Positions 52,432-61,324 of a stretch of DNA of 64,000 nt are shown in pieces. Made by a program: the position numbers and the translations under genes. The number at the start of each line of letters is the position of its first letter. Position 1 is the first letter of the stretch. The notes under the pieces are model-generated. The model searched no databases. It saw only the letters and a program-made list of their open reading frames with translations, and was not told the origin of the DNA. The DNA is from Alistipes sp. (lineage in GTDB: Bacteria > Bacteroidota > Bacteroidia > Bacteroidales > Rikenellaceae), in assembly GCA_017936685.1 (NCBI GenBank), contig JAGBFA010000006.1:24001-88000 (forward strand). The letters are read 5' to 3'.

Positions 52432-53259
52432 ATGGTGAAAACACTATTCTATTCTTTGGTTTCGATCTGCGCATTGGCTCTGTGTGGCGGAGCGTCGGCG
52501 CAAGGTTATCGCAACTCCTCGCAAAGTGTGCCCAACGGCACTCTGCTCTCGGAGTGGGTCGAAGGTGATTACATCGTTCGCCGCTATTTAGTGAAGGGTA
52601 CTCAGCCCAAGACGGCCGAGTTCGTCGTGCGTTATGCCGTGGGCAATGCTCAGGTATCGGGACAGTTCGACGAGAATTCGGACGAGTTGCGACAGATAGG
52701 CGATTTCATATCGCGCATCAAGAACGACACGCTGCGGCATGTCTCGTCGGTCAGCGTCACCGGCTATTCATCGCCCGACGGCTCGGCGGCATACAATGCC
52801 AAGTTGGCGAAGAACCGTGCCAACGACCTGTTGACATGGCTCAACTCGAAGTACGCGCTGTCGAGCCTCCATACGGTGACGGTCGACGGCCGCGTGGCTC
52901 CGTGGAGCGCGTGTGCCGACGAGGTGCGCCGTTCGTCGTTGCAGAACAAAAACACCATTCTCGACATCGTCAACTCGTCGGAGGCGGCTCCCACCGTCGA
53001 GCGTCAGCTCAAAGCGCACACTACGGCATGGAACTGGCTGCGCACCTCGGTGCTGCCCACGCTGCGCCGCACGGTGGTGACATTCACCTACACCGAGGAC
53101 AGCGTGCATCAGACGCGTGAGCTTGTGCGTCGCCCCGCACCTGCACCCGAGCCCGACCCGTGCCCGCCTACACCGCAGTGCTGCTGTGACAGCGACGACG
53201 ATGTGATGGACGAATCGGTCGGCATAATCGTCATTATGGAGGCTGCCAATATCGATTGA
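52432..53259 (+). CDS. Exported protein with OmpA-like domain
   Basis: 275 residues. The signal peptide is KTLFYSLVSICALALCGGASA, cleaved before QGYRN. The region FVVRYAVGNAQVSGQFDENSDELRQI ... VSVTGYSSPDGSAAYNAKLAKNRANDLLTWL (about 65-145) has the OmpA/MotB peptidoglycan-binding pattern, with the GYSSPDG turn in place of the classical GHTD. The C-terminus is Pro-rich (PAPAPEPDPCPPTP) then Cys- and Asp-rich (CCCDSDDD). Related proteins occur near Bacteroidales fimbria genes, but none are here. Confidence 0.65.
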   Translation: MVKTLFYSLVSICALALCGGASAQGYRNSSQSVPNGTLLSEWVEGDYIVRRYLVKGTQPKTAEFVVRYAVGNAQVSGQFDENSDELRQIGDFISRIKNDTLRHVSSVSVTGYSSPDGSAAYNAKLAKNRANDLLTWLNSKYALSSLHTVTVDGRVAPWSACADEVRRSSLQNKNTILDIVNSSEAAPTVERQLKAHTTAWNWLRTSVLPTLRRTVVTFTYTEDSVHQTRELVRRPAPAPEPDPCPPTPQCCCDSDDDVMDESVGIIVIMEAANID

Positions 53260-53292
53260 CATGCCGCCCGATAACCGATATGAACGGAAATA

Positions 53293-53324
53293 TTTGGAAA
53301 TACGAAATCGTTTTTCTATCTTTG
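53293..53324 (+). promoter_or_regulatory. Promoter of the 93-residue gene
   Basis: TTTG (53293-53296) and TATCTTTG (53317-53324) are separated by 20 bp, 34 bp before the start codon at 53359. Confidence 0.75.
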
Positions 53325-53358
53325 CGTTGAGCAAAATAGTTTTAAACGAAATACAAGT

Positions 53359-53640
53359 ATGGCAAATTTAAGAAACTTAAAGAAAGAGATCGATTATCGT
53401 CTGGAAGAGTTCGTCTTCGATTGCGAGATGGCCATCTATTTCCAGCCCAACAAGGAAGATGCGGTAGTGGAACTCATGGAGAAAGGCGTTGAGTTGCGCA
53501 ATGCGCTCTATGTCAAGGCCAACAACCCCGACGAGCCTAAGAACGCATCATTGGTGCGCAAGTATTACTCGGCTTTGCGTCGCGATATGGTTTCGAGCTT
53601 CGAGCAGCTGTTCGGAGATCTTAGCGCGATCAATAAGTAA
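53359..53640 (+). CDS. Conserved Bacteroidales protein of unknown function
   Basis: 93 residues, acidic and helical: MANLRNLKKEIDYRLEEFVFD, then QPNKEDAVVELMEKGVELRNAL and VRKYYSALRRDMVSSFEQLFG. It has no signal peptide or catalytic motif. Its strong consensus promoter and good codon use support a real gene. An R1 element starts about 12 bp after its stop codon. Confidence 0.75.
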   Translation: MANLRNLKKEIDYRLEEFVFDCEMAIYFQPNKEDAVVELMEKGVELRNALYVKANNPDEPKNASLVRKYYSALRRDMVSSFEQLFGDLSAINK

Positions 53641-53652
53641 CCGATCTTATCT

Positions 53653-53773
53653 TTTTCGTGAAAAGGCGTCATTTCCTGCGCCTCGTTCAAATCCGCAAAT
53701 GGGCAGTACGCCAGTACAGCCCATCTGCGGATTTTTCACGTGCGGCTTGTAACTAACACCTTTTGACGAAAAA
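53653..53773. repeat. R1 palindromic element downstream of the 93-residue gene
   Basis: Outer arms TTTTTCGTGAAAAGGCG and CACCTTTTGACGAAAAA; central hairpin arms GCAAATGGGCAGTAC and GTACAGCCCATCTGC. Confidence 0.7.
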
Positions 53774-53859
53774 TCCGCACATAATTCTTTGGAGACTATT
53801 TCCACTATGTTGTCATTCTGAACGATAGCGAAGAATCTGTGCGCGACTATTCCACTGTC

Positions 53860-54005
53860 CTGTCATTCTGAGGAGCGTGTTGTGCACGCGACGTGAGAAT
53901 CTCTCTCTTGCCCGACAAACCCCAGCCCAACAAATCCCTGTGCGGCAAACACTCTCCCGCCCGCGAGACTCCCACGTCGCAACTGCGTCGCTCCTCGGAG
54001 TGACA
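53860..54005. repeat. R2 dispersed repeat
   Basis: Left arm CTGTCATTCTGAGGAGC with hairpin GCGTG/CACGC (53875-53889), right arm GAGACTCCCACGTCGCAAC and CTCCTCGGAGTGACA. A half-arm TCATTCTGAACGATAGCGAA precedes it at 53813. Confidence 0.7.
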
Positions 54006-54023
54006 TACCACCTGCCAAAGCCC

Positions 54024-54285
54024 CACCTCGGGACGCAAGACGGAGCTTGCCACGCCCCACATGGAGCGCGATCAATCGCGCGACAAAAGTCCCCTCCGAG
54101 GAGGGGATTTAGGGGAGGGTCAGAATTATATAACGGCGCAAGCCGTAGCTCTGTGGTCGATATTGGTTATGCGATTGAAAATCGCGACGTGAGAATCTCT
54201 CTTGTGCAACGAATCCCTGTCCGGCAATTGCGTTTCCGACGGCGAGACTCCCACGTCGCAACTGCGTTGCTCCTCGGAGTGACAG
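54024..54285. repeat. Composite repeat, copy 2
   Basis: Second copy of the element at 5037-5302: it shares GGAGCGCGATCAATCGCGCG, the GC-rich hairpin (here CCCCTCCGAGGAGGGG), GCGCAAGCCGTAGCTCTGTGG, and a full R2 unit with GCGATT-GAA-AATCGC. Confidence 0.65.
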
Positions 54286-54427
54286 TTGTCCTGTCATTTC
54301 GAGCATCAGAGAAAAATCTGTGCGAGACTATTTCCGCAGTCATGTCGCATGTCTTGTCTCCCCCACATTCTTCGCTCCGCTCAGAATGACAAGACGGAGG
54401 AAACAGTCTCCAAAGAACCACTACCCT

Positions 54428-54912
54428 CTTTTTCGTCAAAAGACGTTAGTTACAACGCGCAGCGAACATTGGACGGACGGGCTGTACTGAGCGTACAGCC
54501 CGTTCGGGCAATGAAGCGAGCGGCAGTAAATGACGTCTTTTCACGGAAAACCTCCAAAGAACCACTACCCCATTTTTCGTCAAAAGCGGTATTATACAAC
54601 TTTTTCGTTAAGCCGGACGAGCAAAGCGAAGTTTACTTCGACTTTGCCGCGGCGAGAAAAAGTGCATGAAATGAACGCGACGACAGAGTGAGACGATGGG
54701 CTGTACACTCAGTACAGCCCATTGGCGAACGACGAGGCGCGGCAGTAGAATGCCGTTTTTCATGGAAAACCACCCAAGCACCACAACCGTCTTTTTCGTC
54801 AAAAGGCATTAGTTACAAGCCGCACGTGAAAAGGACGCAGATGGGCTGTACTGAGTGTACTGCCCATTTGCGGACTTAAACGAGGCGAAGTAAATGATGT
54901 CTTTTCACGAAA
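54428..54912. repeat. Cluster of three or four R1 elements
   Basis: Consecutive R1 units with outer arms of the TTTTTCGTCAAAA type and central hairpins such as GACGGGCTGTAC/GTACAGCCCGTTC and GATGGGCTGTAC/GTACTGCCCATT. One unit includes the long variant segment GCAAAGCGAAGTTTACTTCG. The cluster ends next to the tRNA-Arg terminator. Confidence 0.65.
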
Positions 54913-54950
54913 AAGAAAAAGAAAGGGGATCGTCTTACGACAATCCCCTT
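54911..54950 (-). terminator. Terminator of the tRNA-Arg gene
   Basis: Stem AAGGGGAT (54923-54930) with ATCCCCTT (54943-54950), inner pair GTC/GAC, followed on the minus strand by a T-rich tract (TCTTTTTCTTTTT). It starts immediately at the encoded CCA end. Confidence 0.75.
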
Positions 54951-55026
54951 GGTGACTCCGACAGGATTCAAACCTGTAACCGCTTGATCCGTAGTCAAGT
55001 ACTCTATTCAGTTGAGCTACGGAGCC
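54950..55026 (-). tRNA. tRNA-Arg (anticodon ACG)
   Basis: 77 nt with encoded CCA. Acceptor GGCTCCG pairs with CGGAGTC (one G-U), the D arm has AGCTCAACTGAATAGAGT, the anticodon loop CTACGGA gives anticodon ACG, and the T arm is ACAGGTTTGAATCCTGT. Confidence 0.95.
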
Positions 55027-55100
55027 ATTCTCTTTCGCTTTTGCGTGTGCAAATGTACGGCGAATTTTCCGATCGTGCAAATATTTTCACAAAAATTTTT

Positions 55101-55130
55101 ACAAAAAAAAGCGACACCCGAAGGTGTCGC
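55101..55130 (-). terminator. Rho-independent terminator after the TlpA-like gene
   Basis: 8-bp stem GCGACACC/GGTGTCGC with a TTCG tetraloop on the minus strand, followed by eight T. Confidence 0.9.
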
Positions 55131-55157
55131 CCAAATATACGATTACAGGTCAAGCAG

Positions 55158-56243
55158 TTACTCTGCAAGGATATGTTCTGCCAAAATCGTCTCGATCTGC
55201 TCGCCGCGCAGGTTCTTGGCCACAAGAATGCCCTCGGGCGAGAAGAGGAAGTTGGTGGGGATAGAGCGGACGTTGTAGAGTTCGGCTGCCGGGCACTCGT
55301 CGCCGACATAGCCCCATACGTTGACCCATGTCATGCCGTTCTCCTCAACAAAGGTCTTCCACTTCTGCTCGCTGCCCGGACGGTCGAGCGTGATGCCGTA
55401 GATCTGCAAGCCCTTGGGAGCGAACTTGGCGTATGCCTCCACCAGATGGGGAATCTCGCCGCGGCAGGGACCGCACCACGTAGCCCAGAAGTCGACGAGC
55501 ACCCACTTACCCTCGGCCAGAAGATCCGATACGGCCACCTCACGGCCCTCGGTGTCGGTCAGCTTGATATCGGCCAACTTGGCACCCACCTCGGCATTCT
55601 TGGCGTTGTTGCAAAGCACCGTCAGACGCTCGATGCCCTTCACCTCCTGCATCGGGGCAGAGAGCTGATCGACGACGGCGAGAATCTCCTCCGGCTCGGC
55701 GAACTGCGCATAGTAGCCCTCCAACATGACAACGCCCAAAAGATTGTCTTTGTTCTCCACGACGGCATCGTACATCACGGCTTTCAAGCGGTTCATGATC
55801 TCCTCCTCCTGCTCCTCATCGGTGGCAGCCTGTCCCTCGGCGAAGATAGAATAGATCTGCTCGTCGTACTTGCCCATGTTATCGTTGGTGTACGATCCGG
55901 TCACGGCTATATCGTCCTGCTCGGCATCGTAGACGATAGCGACATCGTTGCCCTCCAAAGCCACATTGGCCAGACCGCTGCCTGCAACGGTCACCCTCGC
56001 CAGCATGGGCAGCTTTGCATTGCCGGTGAGCGTGAATGTCTTGTCTTCGCCCACGACGGTCTCGGCCAGCACGTTATTGCGGTCGTATATGTCGACTACA
56101 CGCACCGTATCGCCGGGATCGATGCCCTCGTCCAGAGCCGTCAGATTGCCGTTGATCTTGAAGTTGTCGGCCGATTTCTTGTCATTGTTTCCGCATGCGG
56201 CCAACATCGACAGGCAGCACGCGACTGTAAGGATTCTTTTCAT
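55158..56243 (-). CDS. TlpA-like thiol-disulfide oxidoreductase lipoprotein
   Basis: 361 residues. Lipobox LAAC (Cys17). An N-terminal beta-rich domain of DUF4369 type (about 28-125), a helical linker, and a C-terminal thioredoxin fold (about 220-361) with active site C257-GPC260 in DFWATWCGPCRGEIP and the cis-Pro region NVRSIPTNFLFSPEG. Such proteins reduce disulfides in the periplasm; the partner is unknown. It follows ruvC by 30 bp and ends at a strong terminator. Confidence 0.9.
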   Translation of the reverse strand: MKRILTVACCLSMLAACGNNDKKSADNFKINGNLTALDEGIDPGDTVRVVDIYDRNNVLAETVVGEDKTFTLTGNAKLPMLARVTVAGSGLANVALEGNDVAIVYDAEQDDIAVTGSYTNDNMGKYDEQIYSIFAEGQAATDEEQEEEIMNRLKAVMYDAVVENKDNLLGVVMLEGYYAQFAEPEEILAVVDQLSAPMQEVKGIERLTVLCNNAKNAEVGAKLADIKLTDTEGREVAVSDLLAEGKWVLVDFWATWCGPCRGEIPHLVEAYAKFAPKGLQIYGITLDRPGSEQKWKTFVEENGMTWVNVWGYVGDECPAAELYNVRSIPTNFLFSPEGILVAKNLRGEQIETILAEHILAE

Positions 56244-56273
56244 AATATTATAATAAGTATGTTTAACATTCGG

Positions 56274-56879
56274 TCAATCTTTGACCCTGTCGGGATTGCT
56301 TCTGGCGAAGCTCTCCCACGAGCTGCTTCCGCGACGCGCCTTACGATCGCCGCCCAGCCCCTTTCTGCGCTCGCCGCCCATGGCGCGCGTTATGGGGTTG
56401 GCCGTGGTGAAGAAGTGACACAGAGCAACAGCCATGCCGTCGGTGGCATCGAGCTTGCGCGGGTGGTAGTCGGTGTGCAGTATGGAGTTGATCATCTGCG
56501 CCACCTGCTCCTTAGTAGCCGCACCGCGACCCGTGATGGCCTGCTTGATGCGCATGGGGGCATACTCCGTGATGGCGACGTGCGCGCTCAGCGCAGCGGC
56601 TATGGCCACACCCTGCGCACGGCCGAGTTTGAGCATGCTCTGCACATTCTCGCCGAAGAATGGCGACTCGAAAGCCACCTCGTCGGGCGCATACTCCTCT
56701 ACGAGTGTCCGCACGCGCTCGAATATGTAGCGCAGCTTCTCGTAGGGGTCCTTGATCTTGTGCAGGTCGATCTCGCCGATGACCACGGCACGAGGCTCGC
56801 GGCCGGCGATCTCGATCACGCCGTAACCCATGTAGTTGGTTCCCGGGTCGATGCCCATTATGCGCAAACCTCTCTCCAC
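56274..56879 (-). CDS. ruvC: Holliday junction endodeoxyribonuclease RuvC
   Basis: 201 residues. The catalytic acids are in GIDPGTNYMGYGV, VAFESPFFGEN and KLDATDGMAVALCH. RuvC resolves Holliday junctions. The C-terminal tail after the catalytic core (RAMGGERRKGLGGDRKARRGS) is basic. A second start could be the Met at MGIDPG. It lies 15 bp downstream of lpxD. Confidence 0.95.
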   Translation of the reverse strand: MERGLRIMGIDPGTNYMGYGVIEIAGREPRAVVIGEIDLHKIKDPYEKLRYIFERVRTLVEEYAPDEVAFESPFFGENVQSMLKLGRAQGVAIAAALSAHVAITEYAPMRIKQAITGRGAATKEQVAQMINSILHTDYHPRKLDATDGMAVALCHFFTTANPITRAMGGERRKGLGGDRKARRGSSSWESFARSNPDRVKD

Positions 56880-56894
56880 GGACGGTGCCCTACG

Positions 56895-57920
56895 CTACTC
56901 TTCGGTCAACTTCTTGTCCAGCTCGCGCACTTTCTTCTCCAACTCGGGCAGGCGGCGGAACACGGCGAACGAGCGGTGATACTGCATGCCCGGAAGTGCG
57001 GGGTAACCGAAGCGTATCTCGCCGTCGGCCACGTCCTTGTCGATGCCCGACTTGGAGCCTATGCGCACGCCGTTGCCGATCGTGACATGGTCGGCTATGC
57101 CCACCTGACCCGCCACGAAGCAGTTGGAACCGATCTTCGAGGTGCCGGCGATACCCATCTGCGCCGACGACACGGTGTTGGCACCGATCTCGACGTTGTG
57201 GCCTATCTGTATGAGGTTGTCGAGCTTCACGCCGCTGCGGATTATCGTCGACTCGGTCTTGGCGCGGTCGATACATGTGTTGGCACCGATCTCCACGTTG
57301 TCCTCGATGACGACATTGCCCAACTGCGGGATCTTGGCGAACGTGCCGTCGGGCTTGGGTGCGAAGCCGAAGCCGTCGGCACCGATCACGGCACCGGCGT
57401 GTATGATGCAGTTGCGGCCTATGCGGCAGCCCTCGTATATCTTCACGCCCGGGTAGATCTTGGTGCCCTCGCCCACCGTCACGCCGTCGCCGATGTAGCA
57501 CTGGGGATATATCTGGCAGTCGCGCCCTACCTTAGCTCCGGCCTCGATGACCGTGAAGTCGCCCACGTAGCACTCCTCGCCCACCTCGGCGCGCTCGTTG
57601 ATCGACGCCATGCGCGATATGCCCGTCTTGCGCGGACGGGCGGCGTTGTACATCTCCAACAGCGACAACACGCAGGCACCCACATCGGCCACCTTGACCA
57701 GTGTCGCCGCAACGGGCTGTTTGGGTTCGAACGTCTTGTCGACCAATATGATCGAGGCCTTCGACGTATAGACGAACGGTTCGTATTTGGGGTTGGTCAG
57801 ATATGCCAGCGCACCCTCGCGGCCGCCGTCGATCGAGCCTACGGTGCTCACCTTGACCTGCTTGTCTCCGACGATCTCACCGCCTACCAAAGCGGCGATC
57901 ATCTCTGCTGTAAATTCCAT
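56895..57920 (-). CDS. lpxD: UDP-3-O-(3-hydroxyacyl)glucosamine N-acyltransferase
   Basis: 341 residues. N-terminal uridine-binding domain followed by a left-handed beta-helix of hexapeptide repeats ([35 protein letters not shown]). The catalytic His is in [14 protein letters not shown]. It adds the N-linked acyl chain in lipid A synthesis. It lies 11 bp downstream of coaD. Confidence 0.95.
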   Translation of the reverse strand: MEFTAEMIAALVGGEIVGDKQVKVSTVGSIDGGREGALAYLTNPKYEPFVYTSKASIILVDKTFEPKQPVAATLVKVADVGACVLSLLEMYNAARPRKTGISRMASINERAEVGEECYVGDFTVIEAGAKVGRDCQIYPQCYIGDGVTVGEGTKIYPGVKIYEGCRIGRNCIIHAGAVIGADGFGFAPKPDGTFAKIPQLGNVVIEDNVEIGANTCIDRAKTESTIIRSGVKLDNLIQIGHNVEIGANTVSSAQMGIAGTSKIGSNCFVAGQVGIADHVTIGNGVRIGSKSGIDKDVADGEIRFGYPALPGMQYHRSFAVFRRLPELEKKVRELDKKLTEE

Positions 57921-57931
57921 AATGTCTGTAT

Positions 57932-58411
57932 CTATTCGTTTGTCAAATAATTCTCTATACGTATGCCCTCGGGCATCAGGTCGTCGACGCTGCGGCCGAA
58001 AGCCATAAGCTCGCGCACTAACGACGAGGAGATGTCGGCCAGCTCGGGCGAGACCATCAGCAGCACGCTGCTCAACTCGGGGAAGAGCCGCCGGTTGGCC
58101 TGCGCAATGGTACGTTCATACTCGAAATCGGCCGCCGTGCGCACGCTGCGGATAATGGCGCAGGCACCCACGCGGCGCGCCTCGTCGCCCGTGAGAGTCG
58201 AGTAGACGCTCACCTCCACACGCGGCTCGCCTGAATAGAGCTGCTCGATAAGCCTGCGGCGGGCATCGATGCTCAGCAGGCCACGCTTGGCCACGTTATG
58301 TCCGACGGCTATGACCACGCGGTCGAACAGTGCCAATGCCTCGTCGACAACGGCGGCATGTCCGCGCGTAAACGGATCGAACGACCCGGGGAAAAGAGCT
58401 GTTCTCTGCAT
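57932..58411 (-). CDS. coaD: Phosphopantetheine adenylyltransferase
   Basis: 159 residues from [22 protein letters not shown]. The nucleotidyltransferase motif is FTRGH (T/HxGH), and the C-terminal motif [13 protein letters not shown] matches the family's ISSTxxR. It makes dephospho-CoA; CoaE, encoded at 17886-18491, completes the pathway. It is the first gene of a coaD-lpxD-ruvC-TlpA operon. Confidence 0.95.
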   Translation of the reverse strand: MQRTALFPGSFDPFTRGHAAVVDEALALFDRVVIAVGHNVAKRGLLSIDARRRLIEQLYSGEPRVEVSVYSTLTGDEARRVGACAIIRSVRTAADFEYERTIAQANRRLFPELSSVLLMVSPELADISSSLVRELMAFGRSVDDLMPEGIRIENYLTNE

Positions 58412-58555
58412 AAGCGAGTTGTATATTATCCACAAAGATAGAAAAAAGATAAGAATATGCGACAGCAACACCGATATTTATTTGAGCATCGCCCGACGGG
58501 ATTGTCATGTCGAACGTCTGTGAGATATCTGGTTGGGGACGATATGGCCACCCGA

Positions 58556-58684
58556 CTGTCACTCCGAGGGAGGGTGCATGCCCGACCGTGGGAGTCTCGC
58601 AGGCGGGAGTACATTGGTATGGCAGGGATTAGTCGGCAAAAAAGAGATTCTCACGTCGGACGTTCCGTCCTCCTCAGAATGACA
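58556..58684. repeat. R2 dispersed repeat
   Basis: Left arm CTGTCACTCCGAGGGAGGGT, with a GGGTGCATGCCC stem variant, and right arm GAGATTCTCACGTCGGACG...CGTCCTCCTCAGAATGACA. Upstream of coaD; the stem base composition differs from the other copies. Confidence 0.65.
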
Positions 58685-58780
58685 TGGTGTGTATATCAGC
58701 CTCGCACATATTCCCCAACCGGATTCTTCGTTTCACTCGGAATGACAAGATGCTGTCGTCCAGAGCGGCCGCAGGTGGCA

Positions 58781-59371
58781 TCAGCGCGCGAGTTCGATAT
58801 ACTCGGTGTAGACCAGCTGCGTGTGAGGATTGCTCGATATCATCTCCTGACGAATGGCCTTGGTGCCGTAGCGGATAAACAGAAACTTGCGCGGCACGCG
58901 ATGCACGATCTGGCGTATGGTGTCGACCGTGCGCAGGGAGTACTCCACCGTGTCGCCGTCGATGCGGCCCTCGACACGGCTCCACGCATCGCCGCCCGAG
59001 AAGATGCGCACCGTATCGCGCAGGGTGTCGCGCACGACAACGGTATCGCGCAGGCACATGCGCAGATCGTAACGGCTCTGCATGGCACCCACGGCCATGC
59101 TCTCCACGCGGCGCAGGCGCAGTCCAAGATCGCGTATGCGGGCGAGGTCCTCGCCATGCGTGCGGCGGAACTCCTCGCAGCGCAGAGTCAGACGCTCCAC
59201 GGCGGCGGCCGACTCGCCGGCGCGCGTGCGATATAGCTCGACGGAGTTAGTCAATGCCCGACAGTTGGATTCCAGCCGACGGTTCTCCTCGCGCAGACGC
59301 CCTATGCGCCACACGCCGACGGCAGCTGCGACGACCGACAGGATCGTCACAACGACAAAAAACTTTTTCAT
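58781..59371 (-). CDS. DUF6549 family protein, probably phage-derived
   Basis: 196 residues from MKKFFVVVTILSVVAAAVGVW. An N-terminal transmembrane segment is followed by a coiled coil (about 25-90, REENRRLESNCRALTNSVELYRTRAG) and a C-terminal domain ending SSNPHTQLVYTEYIELAR. This form is known mostly from Bacteroidales phages and prophages, where it may act as a spanin-like or membrane-associated protein, but the role is unproven. No other phage gene adjoins it, so it is a lone remnant or domesticated copy. Confidence 0.65.
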   Translation of the reverse strand: MKKFFVVVTILSVVAAAVGVWRIGRLREENRRLESNCRALTNSVELYRTRAGESAAAVERLTLRCEEFRRTHGEDLARIRDLGLRLRRVESMAVGAMQSRYDLRMCLRDTVVVRDTLRDTVRIFSGGDAWSRVEGRIDGDTVEYSLRTVDTIRQIVHRVPRKFLFIRYGTKAIRQEMISSNPHTQLVYTEYIELAR

Positions 59372-59467
59372 GATATATGCGGATTGGTTTGCTCCGCAAA
59401 TATACGACAGCCGAAGCCCGATCGGTTTCTCAATTTTCCGGAAACGTCGCAATACAAGCCCTGCGCG

Positions 59468-60223
59468 CTACTCCAAGCAGGAGGCCATGCCGGCGGCGAT
59501 AGAGCTCGACAGCCATCTGCCGCCCACACGCGAATAGGCCGTCATGCCCATCGAATCGACCGTGAACAGCTCGTCGGCATAATCCAGCGCACGCACCGAG
59601 AAGGGACGCACATACAACTGCAAACCGGCCTTTTCGGCCGCCTCAACGGCCATATCGTACTCAGCCGAGTCGTACCGGCGCGGTGTGAACAGATAACGGT
59701 CTTTAACCAGAAACAGCGGCGACCACGACCGCCCTGCAACCATACCCTGCGAATCGATGCGTATGGCCGCTTCGGCACCCTGCATCTGCACCATGCGGTC
59801 GGCCACGGCGGCGATCTGCTCGGTCATCGACGAACGATGCTCCCACGGCGGGACATCGTAATGCAGAGCCACGGCCGCAGGCATCTTCGCGCGCAGATAG
59901 CAGCCCGCGCCGAAAGTCGGTGTCTGACACTCGACGACCAGCTCGGCGCGCGACGATAGCACGATGCGGACAGGACAGCTCAACGTGCGCGTCATACGGT
60001 TGCGGGCAAGCAGTTCGGCCGCCACGCACTCCATCTCGCCGGCACGGTAGAGCGGTGCGAAGCCGAAGAGCTCTTCGGCCGCGGCACGCAGCACATCGAG
60101 GTGCCGCTCCATGCGCCGCGCACGATAGTCGAGCGTATGCACGCACTCGACCACACAGGGACGCACGTCGGACAGCTGCCGCCGATCGACCGTCTGGCCG
60201 TCTATCCACACCAAGCGTGACAT
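59468..60223 (-). CDS. Class-IV aminotransferase-like protein lacking the catalytic lysine
   Basis: 251 residues with the fold pattern of branched-chain aminotransferase/aminodeoxychorismate lyase proteins: GAEAAIRIDSQGMVAGRSWSPLFLVKDRYLFTP aligns with the family segment EAlllD.eG.vtEgs.sNiF. The PLP-binding lysine expected before MTEQIAAVADRM is an arginine (HRSSM), and the Glu of EGS is Ala (VAGRS). If the alignment is right it cannot form the usual PLP Schiff base. It follows holA by 12 bp. Confidence 0.6.
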   Translation of the reverse strand: MSRLVWIDGQTVDRRQLSDVRPCVVECVHTLDYRARRMERHLDVLRAAAEELFGFAPLYRAGEMECVAAELLARNRMTRTLSCPVRIVLSSRAELVVECQTPTFGAGCYLRAKMPAAVALHYDVPPWEHRSSMTEQIAAVADRMVQMQGAEAAIRIDSQGMVAGRSWSPLFLVKDRYLFTPRRYDSAEYDMAVEAAEKAGLQLYVRPFSVRALDYADELFTVDSMGMTAYSRVGGRWLSSSIAAGMASCLE

Positions 60224-60235
60224 CTGAGCCGAGAA

Positions 60236-61321
60236 TTATTGTTGTGAAAATATTTTGAGCAGCAGCTCGCGCAGCAGCTCGTCCTGATCCAGTCCGCCGT
60301 TGTCGAGTCCCTTGCTTTTGGCATCGTACTCGCGCAGCAGACCGAGGATATTGAACAGGCGGCGGTTGTTCCAGCGGCCGATGTTCTCCTTCATCTCGCG
60401 TATGGCGAAGGGATTGCCTACACCCAGTATGCGCATCAGCTCGGCATCGGAGGGGAAGGGCACGCCGCGCTTGCGCGTCTGCCACATCAGATAGCCCATC
60501 AGAAACATCTGGCGGAACTGCCCGAACAGCACGGCTATGGTCACCATGATGGGGTACGACTTGGGATTCTTGCCGAAATGGTCGGCTATGCGCATGGCAC
60601 GCGCCACGTCCTGACGCATCACCGCCCCACACAGCTCGTAGGTGTTGAACTCCTTGGAGATGCCCACATAACGCTCTATGTCGTCGTCCGACACGGTAGT
60701 CTGCCCCTCGGGCAGCGACACGGTGAGCTTCTGCAACTCGCCGGCGATGCGCGCAAGATCGGTACCCAACTGCTCTTTGAGCATCGACATGGCCTTGGGC
60801 TGCATCTTCAAGCCGCAGCGCGCCACATAGGCCGACAGCCACGAATCGATCTCGTAGTCGCGCGGACGCACCGACTCGAACACCACGCCGTTCTTCACGC
60901 AGCTCTTGTAGAACGAGCCACGGCGGTCGATGCCGCGCCCCTGCTCCTTATTCTTATAACACACCACCAGTATCGTCGACTGCTGCGGCTTGGAGGTGTA
61001 GTGTGCCAGATTCTCTATGCGTTGCAGATTCTGCGCCTCGCGCACGATGACCACCTCGTAGGAGCCCATCATGGGCATCTGCCGGCAGAGGTTGACGATG
61101 GCACCGGCATCGGAGTCGAGTCCGTAGACCGTGATCTGGTTGAAGGCCCGCTCGGCCTCCGACAGGATCGACGAGGAGAGCTGTTCGCAAAGCGCGTCGA
61201 TGAAATAGCCCTCGTCGCCCGCAAGCAGATATATCGGTGCGAAGCGGCGCGCCGCGATATCGGCCGTCAGCGACTCGAACTGAGCCACGCAATCCTTGAA
61301 TTTGACACTCGATTTAGCCAT
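60236..61321 (-). CDS. holA: DNA polymerase III subunit delta
   Basis: 361 residues. N-terminal AAA+-like domain with FAPIYLLAGDEGYFIDALCEQL and VVIVREAQNLQ, then the helical collar domain (GVGNPFAIREMKENIGRWNNRRLFNIL). HolA is the clamp-loader subunit that opens the sliding clamp. It lies 3 bp downstream of tilS. Confidence 0.92.
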   Translation of the reverse strand: MAKSSVKFKDCVAQFESLTADIAARRFAPIYLLAGDEGYFIDALCEQLSSSILSEAERAFNQITVYGLDSDAGAIVNLCRQMPMMGSYEVVIVREAQNLQRIENLAHYTSKPQQSTILVVCYKNKEQGRGIDRRGSFYKSCVKNGVVFESVRPRDYEIDSWLSAYVARCGLKMQPKAMSMLKEQLGTDLARIAGELQKLTVSLPEGQTTVSDDDIERYVGISKEFNTYELCGAVMRQDVARAMRIADHFGKNPKSYPIMVTIAVLFGQFRQMFLMGYLMWQTRKRGVPFPSDAELMRILGVGNPFAIREMKENIGRWNNRRLFNILGLLREYDAKSKGLDNGGLDQDELLRELLLKIFSQQ

Positions 61322-61324
61322 CTG

